A stretch of 7,569 nt of DNA from the NCBI GenBank assembly GCA_030609125.1, contig JAUWCW010000086.1:1-7569 (forward strand), in the 5' to 3' direction. A program made the translations under genes and the position numbers. The stretch's first letter is position 1; every line of letters begins with the position of its first letter. The stretch is from Candidatus Rokuibacteriota bacterium. Lineage in GTDB: Bacteria; JAUVQV01. Of this stretch, positions 1 through 5,911 are shown one piece after another. Below the pieces are notes generated by a model. The model worked only from the letters and a program-made list of their open reading frames with translations, did no database searches and had not been told where the DNA came from.

Positions 1-72
1 AACTTCGTCTTCGATGACCGCCTCGAAGCCCGCGAGCTGTTCGTCGATCGTGCTCCATGGCTGGATAAATAG
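1..72 (+). CDS. C-terminal end of an unidentified protein (5' partial)
   Basis: Frame 1 is open from the first base and ends at a TAG at 70-72, giving 23 residues that end in APWLDK. About two thirds of third positions are G or C, as expected for coding sequence. The opposite strand also reads well in the same codon phase (an acidic stretch ending in IEDEV), but after the stop at 85-87 it has no ATG, GTG or TTG start, so the plus-strand reading is preferred. No family can be recognised from so short a tail. The stop codon lies inside a near-perfect AT-rich palindrome (62-87). Function unknown. Confidence 0.35.
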   Translation, partial: NFVFDDRLEARELFVDRAPWLDK

Positions 73-87
73 TGCATTATTTATCTA
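62..87. repeat. AT-rich palindrome over the stop codon of the partial gene
   Basis: GATAAATA at 64-71 is the exact complement of TATTTATC at 78-85, and the six-base loop is centred on TGCA. One more pair (T62/A87) lies beyond a G63/T86 mismatch. As RNA it is an 8-bp AU-rich hairpin without a following U-tract, so it is not a typical terminator. As DNA it is a plausible protein-binding palindrome or a recombination end. Function unknown. Confidence 0.5.
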
Positions 88-123
88 CAAGTATCAAGTA
101 TTCTATCCAAAAAGGTTCTCCAG

Positions 124-160
124 AAAATGTCGCCACACATGGCGCATGTGCCGACATTTT
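124..160. repeat. Long two-part hairpin/palindrome
   Basis: AAAATGTCG (124-132) is the exact complement of CGACATTTT (152-160). Nested inside, CACATG (136-141) pairs with CATGTG (145-150) around a GCG loop, with an asymmetric internal loop of three bases against one. The outer arm ends in four Ts on both strands, so it could act as a weak bidirectional terminator after the gene that stops at 72. It could equally be an operator or a recombination site. Confidence 0.5.
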
Positions 161-564
161 GTGCAATACGACTGACTCAGCTATTTTACGCATGGGGGAT
201 CTTCCGGAAATACCAACATGGCGATATGAAGTGGTATGGGCAGTTCAGGAGCTGGATTGCTTACGAGACGGAGTATTTGCGCTGAGCAAAAAAAAGACGG
301 CCCCTACTGAGCCGATAATCCCGGGGCTGTAGCCAACCGATCGAAGGGAACACCCCAAGCACCCAGTAGGACTTACCCGTCCACAAATATGAGTACGTCC
401 TTTGAGCCAGATTGCCAAATGCCTTCTGCGATAGGGGCGCAGCCAGGAAATCCATTTGCTTGCAGTTATCAGAAGGAGCATCCTTCCGGGTGTGGGCGGT
501 ATTCGCAATTTGCATGATTCTCCACACGGGATAAGGGGTCAGCGACGCAAGTGTCTGAAAAGAT
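161..564. other. Gene-free stretch
   Basis: The open frames here are short, lack good ribosome sites and have compositions that match no protein family I know. The longest, on the minus strand from 602 to 261, starts inside the tRNA fragment and runs through a terminator-like hairpin, so it is not accepted as a gene. Apart from that hairpin (288-330) I see no recognisable element. If the tRNA fragment at 565-620 is an attachment site, this is the flank that originally lay downstream of the tRNA gene. Confidence 0.4.
288..330 (-). terminator. Rho-independent terminator for leftward transcription
   Basis: Read leftward, ACAGCCCC (330-323) pairs with GGGGCCGT (304-297) over eight positions with a single A-C mismatch. 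The 18-base loop is 305-322, and the stem is followed after one C by eight Ts (complement of the A-run at 288-295). No leftward gene is seen just upstream of it, so it may have served a small RNA, the former tRNA-Leu transcript, or a gene that has decayed. Confidence 0.5.
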
Positions 565-620
565 TGGTGCCGGGAGTGGGTGTCGAACCCACACGAGGAC
601 AAGCCTCAAGGGATTTTAAG
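565..620 (-). pseudogene. 3' half of tRNA-Leu(UAA); probable attachment-site remnant
   Basis: The minus strand from 620 to 565 reads as the last 56 bases of a bacterial tRNA-Leu. In order it has the anticodon loop CTTAAAA (anticodon TAA), the 3' anticodon-stem strand TCCCT, a long variable arm, the T arm GTGGG-TTCGACA-CCCAC, the acceptor strand TCCCGGC, and ACCA. Upstream of the loop the match stops: the bases that should read AGGGA read TCGCC, and no D arm or acceptor 5' strand follows. A T-run (TCTTTT) lies just past the CCA. A fragment that begins exactly at the anticodon loop and keeps the 3' end is what tyrosine-recombinase integration into a tRNA gene leaves at the far end of an element. 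The intact tRNA-Leu would then lie on the higher-coordinate side, outside this window. It cannot encode a working tRNA. Confidence 0.8.
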
Positions 621-624
621 GGCG

Positions 625-680
625 AAAAAAGGGGTTGGTGTAAGTCTTTGGGAACACTTCGCAACTTGCGTCAACCCCTT
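625..680 (-). terminator. Strong hairpin with leftward U-tract
   Basis: AAGGGGTTG and its exact complement form a 9-bp GC-rich core (672-680 with 629-637). Read leftward the stem ends in a run of six Ts (complement of 625-630), as in an intrinsic terminator. Read rightward, the longer arms 629-644 and 665-680 pair over all 16 positions if three G-U wobbles are allowed, but no T-run follows. It sits between the tRNA fragment and repeat copy 1. The natural leftward gene for such a site, for example an integrase, is not present. Confidence 0.5.
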
Positions 681-752
681 AGTATTATTAGAAAGGCGAC
701 AGTGACTGAGTGTTACTGAATGTGATCCTGGATGGACACCTATTGGGCACCA
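663..752 (+). repeat. Direct repeat unit, copy 1 (possible integrase arm sites)
   Basis: This segment aligns with 7245-7345. Shared blocks are AACyTGCGyCAACCCCTTA, a TTA-rich stretch ending in AGAAA or AAGAAA, CGACA, TACTGAGTG-like motifs, and the identical 20-mer TGGACACCTATTGGGCACCA (733-752 here). Inside it, TGACTGAGTG (703-712) is followed directly by TTACTGAATG (713-722), a 10-base period. TGGACACC (733) and TGGGCACC (744) repeat with an 11-base period. Helically phased short repeats beside a tRNA fragment resemble integrase arm-binding sites; that role is inferred. Confidence 0.6.
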
Positions 753-838
753 CGTTTGACAGACAACTGTGCCCATGAAACTGAGGGAATTTCAGGCATC
801 CGAGTCAAGCACAAGAAATATGTTAGCAACAAGGAATA

Positions 839-866
839 TTGCGAAAACAAAAAAATGCTCTATTTT
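839..866 (+). promoter_or_regulatory. Weak candidate promoter for the tube-protein gene
   Basis: TTGCGA (839-844) and TATTTT (861-866) are each 4/6 matches to the sigma-70 boxes, separated by 16 bases that are rich in A. The region 800-900 is clearly more AT-rich than its surroundings. Nothing better is visible upstream of the ribosome site before 1087. This would give an untranslated leader of roughly 210 bases, so the call is tentative. Confidence 0.22.
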
Positions 867-1086
867 AGTAATAGGCACCCATTGTAATCCGTTTCGTCCG
901 TCTCGCGTACCATACTTTTTTGGTATTGCTTTCTTTGGGAAGGTAGTCGGATGGAGGGCATGGGCTTCTTTACTCCTGGAGGGCCGCCGTCAACCAGGGT
1001 GGCCGCTCCTCTCTAACGTTCTTCGGGGTCAACTTCATGTCATTTTGTTGAACAGACAGGGTAGTCCAAGGAAAGGAAGAAAGAAG

Positions 1087-1141
1087 ATGGAACAGATAAG
1101 ACTTCTCTCGGGCAGCACTCTGGCTGCCGGCCCTGGCTCTC
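1087..1141 (+). other. Out-of-frame start and signal-peptide segment of the tube-protein gene
   Basis: A purine-rich ribosome site (AGGAAAGGAAG, around 1070-1080) precedes an ATG at 1087 that reads MEQI. In this frame the sequence then does not resemble protein. In the frame of the downstream gene, bases 1100-1141 read DFSRAALWLPALAL, which continues into VVSLGIALPAKAQ. Together these make a textbook Sec signal peptide: an Arg, a hydrophobic core, and an AKA cleavage site. That frame is blocked by a TAA at 1097-1099 and has no start codon before the GTG at 1142. Removing one base in the ATAAGAC run (1096-1102) joins MEQI to DFSRAALW. The segment is therefore best read as the true start with a +1 disruption (mutation, assembly error or, less likely, programmed shift). 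Confidence 0.6.
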
Positions 1142-1621
1142 GTGGTGTCACTCGGCATCGCCCTTCCGGCGAAGGCCCAGGAACTGCACGGCAGAGATCC
1201 CATTTTGAAATTAACCTATACGCTCACTGTGGATGGATCCCTCTTCGGCATTTTCGAAAATTGCCAGGGGATGGGATCGCTTTCCTCCATCGAGAAGTCC
1301 ACGGTGGTGGGTCCCTCGGGCATCGCGATAGTCGAAAAAAGTCCCGGTGCCTTCGAGTACGCGGAGGTCGAGTGCAGCAGGGGTGTAACGTCAAACATGG
1401 ATACGTGGAACTGGAGGCAGATGCTCCTTACGGCCGGAAGCTCCTATAGAAAGCAGGTGACGATCACCATGAATAATTTGCAGCAAATACCTGTAGCACA
1501 GTGGTCCCTGGTGGACGCCTGGCCGGCTGCGGTGCTGCTCACTATGGACACCTCCAGCGGGCAACCGCGGGAAACGGAAGTGATTCTGCTCGTGGCAAAA
1601 TCTATTACGAGAACACAGTAA
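1142..1621 (+). CDS. T4 gp19-like contractile tail-tube protein, apparently exported; start frameshifted
   Basis: The 159 residues from the GTG at 1142 carry the signature of the gp19 tail-tube family, which builds inner tubes of contractile phage tails and phage-tail-like injection systems and is structurally related to Hcp. The pattern is a first strand LTYTLTVDGSLFGIFENCQG (24-43), KSPG (66-69), RGVT (80-83), WNWRQ (89-93), RKQVTITM (103-110), VAQW (118-121) and AWP (126-128). The usual family length is about 140-160 residues, so the domain is complete. Oddly, it is preceded by a cleavable-type Sec signal: ALPAKAQ is retained after the GTG and the hydrophobic core is encoded upstream of it. 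If the disruption at about 1097 is repaired, the protein starts at ATG 1087 and has about 177 residues. There are no sheath, baseplate or ATPase genes beside it, so it is either a stand-alone exported relative or an orphan. The next gene on the same strand is the MscS homologue. Family assignment is fairly firm; export and role are inferred. Confidence 0.72.
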   Translation: MVSLGIALPAKAQELHGRDPILKLTYTLTVDGSLFGIFENCQGMGSLSSIEKSTVVGPSGIAIVEKSPGAFEYAEVECSRGVTSNMDTWNWRQMLLTAGSSYRKQVTITMNNLQQIPVAQWSLVDAWPAAVLLTMDTSSGQPRETEVILLVAKSITRTQ

Positions 1622-1885
1622 CCGCGACCAACCACGCTTTTGGGATTTAGTCTCCTGACGGTTACACAAGGGAATGGATGCGACGCAGGGCCTATGCGAT
1701 ACGGCAAAATGCTTGGTTGGGGCGTAATGCGAAACGCAAACGTCTATGGACTGCAACTGCCAGTCATGGGGAGGCCGGACCAGGCTGGATCCGAGCAAGG
1801 TAGACGGATGGGCGGGCCGAGCCAAGCCCGGTCCTCTCGGGTGAGCGCCTCTCCCCGAGGGAGGGGTCAGAAAACGAGACTGTCT
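1622..1885 (+). promoter_or_regulatory. Structured leader upstream of the MscS-family gene
   Basis: This 264-base gap has several nested helices. GGACC (1777-1781) pairs with GGTCC (1830-1834), GGCT (1783-1786) with AGCC (1820-1823), and ATCCG (1789-1793) with CGGAT (1805-1809). A compact 8-bp hairpin follows, CCTCTCCC (1848-1855) with GGGAGGGG (1859-1866) and a three-base CGA loop, ending 19 bases before the ATG. The only purine-rich ribosome-site-like stretch upstream of that ATG is inside this hairpin. I could not match it to a riboswitch class I know (c-di-GMP, cobalamin, glycine and c-di-AMP cores are absent). It may be a regulatory leader; the function is inferred. Confidence 0.35.
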
Positions 1886-3616
1886 ATGACGGGTCATGCT
1901 TCCCGGGCACTCAAGTGTATTTACGTGCTATCTATCCTGCTTGGGGCAGTCACATCCGTTCCGGACGTTTCGTCGGCCCTTCCGGAATCAAGCCCCGAGA
2001 CCTCCAAGGCTCAACCTCCCGTGGCGGCGACGCCTGCCGATCAAGCTGTCGAACCACCACGGGACGCCAGGGAGGAAACGACCCTTGACAGGTTGCCGGG
2101 TGGTCTGGCGGGGATCATTACGGTCGAAACCACGGATACTCCGGCGGTGCTGGTGCTTCGCAATCGCAAGATTGTCACATTGAGGGCCCGGTACGGTGGG
2201 ATAACACCAGAAGAACGCGTCAAGGGAGTGGACAAGCGCTTCAGGAAAGCCATCGGGAAAAGGGAAGTCCCCGACGCCACGATGAAGCACTACAAGCCCG
2301 CCATCATCTTCTGGATCGGTGACACGGTTGTCCTCGGGATCACGGCTTCCGACCTAGACCCCCTCGGCGGAGAGTCTCTCTCTCAGGTCGGTTCGGTGAC
2401 CCTGCAGCGTCTCAACCTCGTATTGGCGGGAATCCGGGAGGAGCGTGACCCGAAGGCTTTTCTCCGGGCGCTCGGTCTGGCGTTGCTTGCAATCTTGCTC
2501 CTTGCGGCCCTGTTCAAGCTGATTCGGATCTTGGAGCAGTTCTTCGAACGGAGAATCGCCGTAAGGGAAACGAAAAAAATCGGCACTGCCGCCGCCAGGG
2601 CCATCGCCGTAACCGAACCTCGGCAATTCACCACGATTACCCATCGTATATTCAGTTTTTCCGCTTGGATGGCAAGGCTCCTTCTGGGTTATCTGTGGAT
2701 TCACCTTGTTCTGATGCTTTTCCCTTACACTCGACCCTGGGGGGAGGCGCTGGGAGATTACCTTCTTTCCACCTTTCAGGGCCTCGCCCTCGGCATCCTT
2801 CACACAATGCCGAATCTTTTCACAATAGCCGTCGTATTCGTTATCGCCCGTCTGCTGACCCGACTCTCTCGCACTGTACTGAATGCTGTGTCGTCCGAAA
2901 AAATAAGAATACCTTGGATGTATCCCGAAATGGTTCAGCCCACGAGGCGCATCTTCGTCGTCATCATCTGGATATTCGCTCTCATTGCCGTATATCCCTA
3001 CCTGCCAGGCAGTGGAAGCGAGGCTTTCAAGGGGCTAAGCATTCTTCTCGGTCTGATGATATCGCTGGGCGGCACAGGAGTCGTCAGCCAAGCCATGAGT
3101 GGACTTGTCCTCATGTACTCACGGACACTTCATGCTGACGACTATGTGCGCATCGGGGACACGGAGGGTGTTGTTCTCTCTCTCGGCATGCTTGCTACGA
3201 AGATCAGGACGGCCAAAAGGGAAGAGATCACCATCCCCAACTCGGTCGTCCTGTCCACATCCACCAAGAACTACTCACGTCTGGCCGGTGAAATGGGGGT
3301 GATTATTCACACCTCCGTGAGCATCGGTTACGGCGAGCCATGGAGAAAGGTTCATGAGCAGCTTCTTCTGGCAGCCGATCGGACTCCAGGTTTGAAAAAA
3401 GATCCGAAACCCTTTATTATTCAGACGGCCCTCTCAGATTTCTATGTCGAATATCAGCTGAACGCTTTTTTGCTGCATCCTGAGGAGCGCATTGCCACTC
3501 TGGGTGCCCTGCACGCCGGCATCCAGGATGCCTTCAACGAGGCAGGCATTGCAATCCTTTCTCCGCACTACGTGCACTTGACTCCTGATGAAAATACGGG
3601 TGATACAAAGAAGTGA
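1886..3616 (+). CDS. MscS-family mechanosensitive channel with N-terminal periplasmic domain
   Basis: The product is an inner-membrane channel of the MscS superfamily, which opens under membrane tension to release solutes. With the ATG at 1886 it has 576 residues. This start gives a clear signal sequence: basic residues, then CIYVLSILLGAVTSV at 11-25, with likely cleavage near SSA-LP (about 31). Upstream in-frame ATGs would add a non-conserved, Gly/Arg-rich stretch. Residues about 75-190 form a soluble domain with FWIGD (142-146), followed by transmembrane segments near 192-213, 260-280, 296-325 and 355-372. The pore helix is about 384-412 (GLMISLGGTGVVSQAMSGL). The beta domain follows with DDYVRIGDTEGVV (418-430), TKIRT (438-442) and IPNS (450-453), then the C-terminal alpha/beta domain. 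The Gly/Ala-rich pore helix and IPNS are family hallmarks. It is longer than E. coli MscS (286 residues) because of the N-terminal domain. The ribosome site is weak (a GAG at 1876-1878). Confidence 0.9.
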   Translation: MTGHASRALKCIYVLSILLGAVTSVPDVSSALPESSPETSKAQPPVAATPADQAVEPPRDAREETTLDRLPGGLAGIITVETTDTPAVLVLRNRKIVTLRARYGGITPEERVKGVDKRFRKAIGKREVPDATMKHYKPAIIFWIGDTVVLGITASDLDPLGGESLSQVGSVTLQRLNLVLAGIREERDPKAFLRALGLALLAILLLAALFKLIRILEQFFERRIAVRETKKIGTAAARAIAVTEPRQFTTITHRIFSFSAWMARLLLGYLWIHLVLMLFPYTRPWGEALGDYLLSTFQGLALGILHTMPNLFTIAVVFVIARLLTRLSRTVLNAVSSEKIRIPWMYPEMVQPTRRIFVVIIWIFALIAVYPYLPGSGSEAFKGLSILLGLMISLGGTGVVSQAMSGLVLMYSRTLHADDYVRIGDTEGVVLSLGMLATKIRTAKREEITIPNSVVLSTSTKNYSRLAGEMGVIIHTSVSIGYGEPWRKVHEQLLLAADRTPGLKKDPKPFIIQTALSDFYVEYQLNAFLLHPEERIATLGALHAGIQDAFNEAGIAILSPHYVHLTPDENTGDTKK

Positions 3617-3681
3617 AGCCTGAGACTGTCGTAAGCGTCCCCCGTTAGATAGACAGCCTTTAACCAGAATTGGAAGCTAGT

Positions 3682-3730
3682 GGACTTTATCCGGGCACTC
3701 TGCTTGAGTTCCAGCACAAAAAGTCCTTTT
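3682..3730 (+). terminator. Candidate terminator after the MscS-family gene
   Basis: GGACTTT (3682-3688) is the exact complement of AAAGTCC (3720-3726), and TTTT follows directly. Within the 31-base interior ACTC and GAGT form a second small stem. The helix is AT-containing and the loop long, so termination is likely modest. It lies 66 bases past the MscS-family stop codon. Confidence 0.35.
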
Positions 3731-4028
3731 CCTCAATAGATCAGGAGTACCCCGCATGGGATTATTGATACCTTGCGGGACGCCTCGCCCCTGCCGTGGG
3801 GACAACGGCCTCCTCCTTCCTTCTCCAAAACACATCCTGTCCCTCCTTTCACCGGACAATGCCGGCTAGTGCGGGAGGAACATGTCAACCTATTTCAGGC
3901 TATAATGTTGGACAACACTTTCTGGACGCTACAAGACGGCTTTCGGCGCACCGGAACGGGCGATCTCAGCTTTTGCCTCGACTTCAGTTGTTCCCTGGTC
4001 CCGTCCTCGTTACAACGCCCCTTCCGCC
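3731..4028. other. Gene-free stretch between convergent genes
   Basis: It separates the rightward MscS-family gene from the leftward resB. It contains a hairpin, CCCGCA (3751-3756) with TGCGGG (3774-3779), extended by two G-C pairs past a T-T mismatch. It has no T-run on either strand. A perfect TATAAT at 3901-3906 has no matching -35 box and faces no gene. I see no protein-like frame and no clear terminator for resB. Confidence 0.4.
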
Positions 4029-5093
4029 TCAGGCACCATCGGCTCCCGCCGCCGAAGGTATCATCCCCAGGTATCCTGCCAACGCCCAGAGGGTCCCGCA
4101 GGCGAGAACGACGGCACCGATGATGGCAAACCAGATCCCCGGATCGCGGTGCACGTCGAAGACCGCCACCTCTGCGGCGGTAAAGCTGACAAACCGGACC
4201 GGCATGCCGTCGAGCACCGCTCCCTGTCGCGTACCGGGACGGTTCGAGAGAAATGCCGCCCCCCCGTGCCGGCCCCGGCTGTCGCGCAGAGCCAGGAGCA
4301 CCCCCGGTCCCGTGAGCGACCCCCGCCGCTCGCCCTCTCCCAGGAGGGCCTGGACCAGGATCCGCCGGCCGTCCCCGAGATCGACGTGACCCCCCGGGCG
4401 GACCCGAACCATCCTCTCCTTACCGAGGCGCAGGACGGCGCCGTCGGGCCGCCCCGCCCGGTCCCGGGGGTAAACGACGGTCGAACCCCAGATGAGGGGG
4501 TGGTTGATGCGGACCTCGCCCGCGGCGGCCTCCCTCTCTCCCTGCAGCAGGGCAACCTCGCTGACAGTGTCCACCGGCCTCCCCCGGTCGTTCGTAACAA
4601 CGCGCATCCCGTCGAGGCGGAGCGCCATGTCGAGGAAAGGGAGCTCTTTCGTCTCTCCCGGGGCGAGCATGATCCTCTGCTCCCGGACGCCGAAGGTGCT
4701 GCCGAGAACGAAGCCGGAGAAGATGAGAAGGAAGCCGAGGTGCACCAGCACTTCCCCGAGCCCGCGCAGGCGGTACCTTCTCTTCAGGAACCAGTTGACG
4801 GTGCAGAAGAGCAGGCTCAGCACGAGCAGATAGGATAGGGCGACAAGGATGTAGACCCAGAGGGAGTGCGGGAGCGTCCGGGGCGCCACCTGCCCAAGCC
4901 ACACCTTGAAAGGGTACGCGTCCATCCTGGCCGAGAAGTTCGGGTCGGCGTAGTAGGCTGTTATCGAGCCGGCAGCAAGGTCGAGGCACCAGAGGAGGCT
5001 GAGGACGACGAAGGTCACGGGAGAGATCGAGACCTTCCAGAGGGCTCTCAGTATTGCCGCCGGCTGTGCGGCCTTCATCATTCCAGTTTTCAT
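4029..5093 (-). CDS. resB: ResB-like System II cytochrome c maturation protein
   Basis: The protein is the partner of CcsA in System II c-type cytochrome biogenesis. The ResB/CcsA complex carries heme across the membrane and attaches it to CXXCH motifs outside. With the ATG at 5093 it has 354 residues. Membrane segments lie near 18-43, 76-102, 113-132 and 318-341, with a large extracytoplasmic domain at about 133-317. Family features are the start of the third segment VLVHLGFLLIFSG with His118, INHPLIWGSTVVYP (196-209) and the C-terminal DPGIWFAIIGAVVL (317-330). It is shorter than many ResB proteins (about 450-550), with a reduced soluble domain. GGAG (complement of 5104-5107) lies 10 bases before the start. 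An ATG at 5081, 12 bases after a GAGG, is a possible alternative. The start is 16 bases from the ccsA stop, so the two are almost certainly cotranscribed. Confidence 0.85.
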   Translation of the reverse strand: MKTGMMKAAQPAAILRALWKVSISPVTFVVLSLLWCLDLAAGSITAYYADPNFSARMDAYPFKVWLGQVAPRTLPHSLWVYILVALSYLLVLSLLFCTVNWFLKRRYRLRGLGEVLVHLGFLLIFSGFVLGSTFGVREQRIMLAPGETKELPFLDMALRLDGMRVVTNDRGRPVDTVSEVALLQGEREAAAGEVRINHPLIWGSTVVYPRDRAGRPDGAVLRLGKERMVRVRPGGHVDLGDGRRILVQALLGEGERRGSLTGPGVLLALRDSRGRHGGAAFLSNRPGTRQGAVLDGMPVRFVSFTAAEVAVFDVHRDPGIWFAIIGAVVLACGTLWALAGYLGMIPSAAGADGA

Positions 5094-5109
5094 CCTCGCC
5101 AGGCTCCGT

Positions 5110-5904
5110 CTACAGCAGGGGGTGGGAGGTTTTGAAGAGAAGCCCAAGGCCCAGGTAGGTGAAGAGGACCAGCCCGAAACCGGCGATCGCCAGGAGAGCC
5201 ACCGGCCACCCCTGCCACCCTCCGCGGCGGCGCACGTGAATGACACCCGAGTAGTAGAACCAGAGGATCCAGGACCAGAGGTTCTTGATCTTCCACGTCC
5301 AGTAGGAGCCCCAGGCGAGGTAGGCCCAGAGGCTGCCGGCGATCATGCACCAGGTGAAGAGGATGTACCCGATGTAGAGGCACTCGTCGAGAATCCTCCT
5401 GTCGCCTGTCCCCGGGGCGATCTTACTGCCCGTCAGGCGGAGGATCCCGGTCAGCGCCGCCACGCCGAAGAGTCCGTAGGCGGCAAACGACGTCGCCACA
5501 TGAATGAGAAAAAGAGGTGTGTCGATTGCCGGGGTGAGGGGGACGATCGCTCTCGGTCCACGGGAGGCAAGGATAAGAGCGGCGACGGCGAGGGCCGAGG
5601 CAGACGGCAGGAGGGGGGCGGCGCGGTAGCGCAGGTAGAAGTAGAGCGCCGAGCCGGTCACCCAGAGCGCCAGAAAGTGCTGGGTCTCGAAGAGCCCCGT
5701 CACCGGCAGGTGCCCCGAGGCACGCCAGCGAAGGACGAGTTGGAGAAGCTGTCCGCCAAAACCGGCGGCGGCGCACCAGAAGGCAACCTGGCGGAGACGG
5801 CCCTTCCGACGAAAGAGGAGTGAAGTGATGATGGCGATGCCGTAGAGAGCAAGGCTGAAGGTGTGGAGAAACGCCGGATACGAAGTTTCTGCTGCCGTGC
5901 CCAT
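5110..5904 (-). CDS. ccsA: CcsA/ResC-like heme lyase subunit of System II, divergent WWD motif
   Basis: This membrane protein holds and presents heme for covalent attachment to apocytochromes c with ResB. It has 264 residues from the ATG at 5904 and about eight hydrophobic segments, close to the usual core CcsA size. Recognisable parts are SGHLPVTGLFE (63-73), His135 in LIHVATSFAAYGLFG, the heme-handling WWD region WGSYWTWKIKNLWSW (198-212), and VIHVR with His223. The two flanking histidines expected to ligand heme are present. The WWD core is unusual: the standard WDPKETW reads WKIKNLW, so the Asp is Lys205 and the P-K-E-T stretch is I-K-N-L. The gene precedes resB, the reverse of the common order. 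No Shine-Dalgarno is visible, and a promoter-like sequence ends about 7 bases before the ATG. In-frame extension upstream to 6120 would overlap rtcA and is not protein-like. Confidence 0.87.
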   Translation of the reverse strand: MGTAAETSYPAFLHTFSLALYGIAIITSLLFRRKGRLRQVAFWCAAAGFGGQLLQLVLRWRASGHLPVTGLFETQHFLALWVTGSALYFYLRYRAAPLLPSASALAVAALILASRGPRAIVPLTPAIDTPLFLIHVATSFAAYGLFGVAALTGILRLTGSKIAPGTGDRRILDECLYIGYILFTWCMIAGSLWAYLAWGSYWTWKIKNLWSWILWFYYSGVIHVRRRGGWQGWPVALLAIAGFGLVLFTYLGLGLLFKTSHPLL

Positions 5905-5911
5905 CGGCGAT

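Noticed and set aside
290-500. Possible leftward 6S-like or other housekeeping RNA
   Set aside because: The closing stem and conserved bubble of 6S RNA are absent, and there is no SRP, RNase P or tmRNA core. Only the terminator-like hairpin can be supported.
261-602. 113-codon open frame on the minus strand
   Set aside because: It starts inside the tRNA-Leu fragment and ends through a terminator hairpin and its T-run. The translation has no recognisable pattern.
769-1449. 226-codon open frame on the plus strand
   Set aside because: Its second half runs in a different frame over the tail-tube domain, and its first half matches nothing and has no ribosome site. Only its internal ATG at 1087 is meaningful.
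1640-1885. Longer N-terminus for the MscS-family protein starting at 1640
   Set aside because: The added 82 residues are Gly/Arg/Ser-rich and not membrane- or domain-like. The ATG at 1886 begins a clear signal sequence, and the DNA upstream folds as a structured leader.
3882-3905. Seven-codon frame (MSTYFRL) after a good GGAGGA ribosome site
   Set aside because: It is too short to judge, with no downstream gene to regulate on that strand.
3901-3906. Perfect TATAAT on the plus strand
   Set aside because: No acceptable -35 box lies 16-18 bases upstream and it faces the end of a leftward gene, so it is probably chance.
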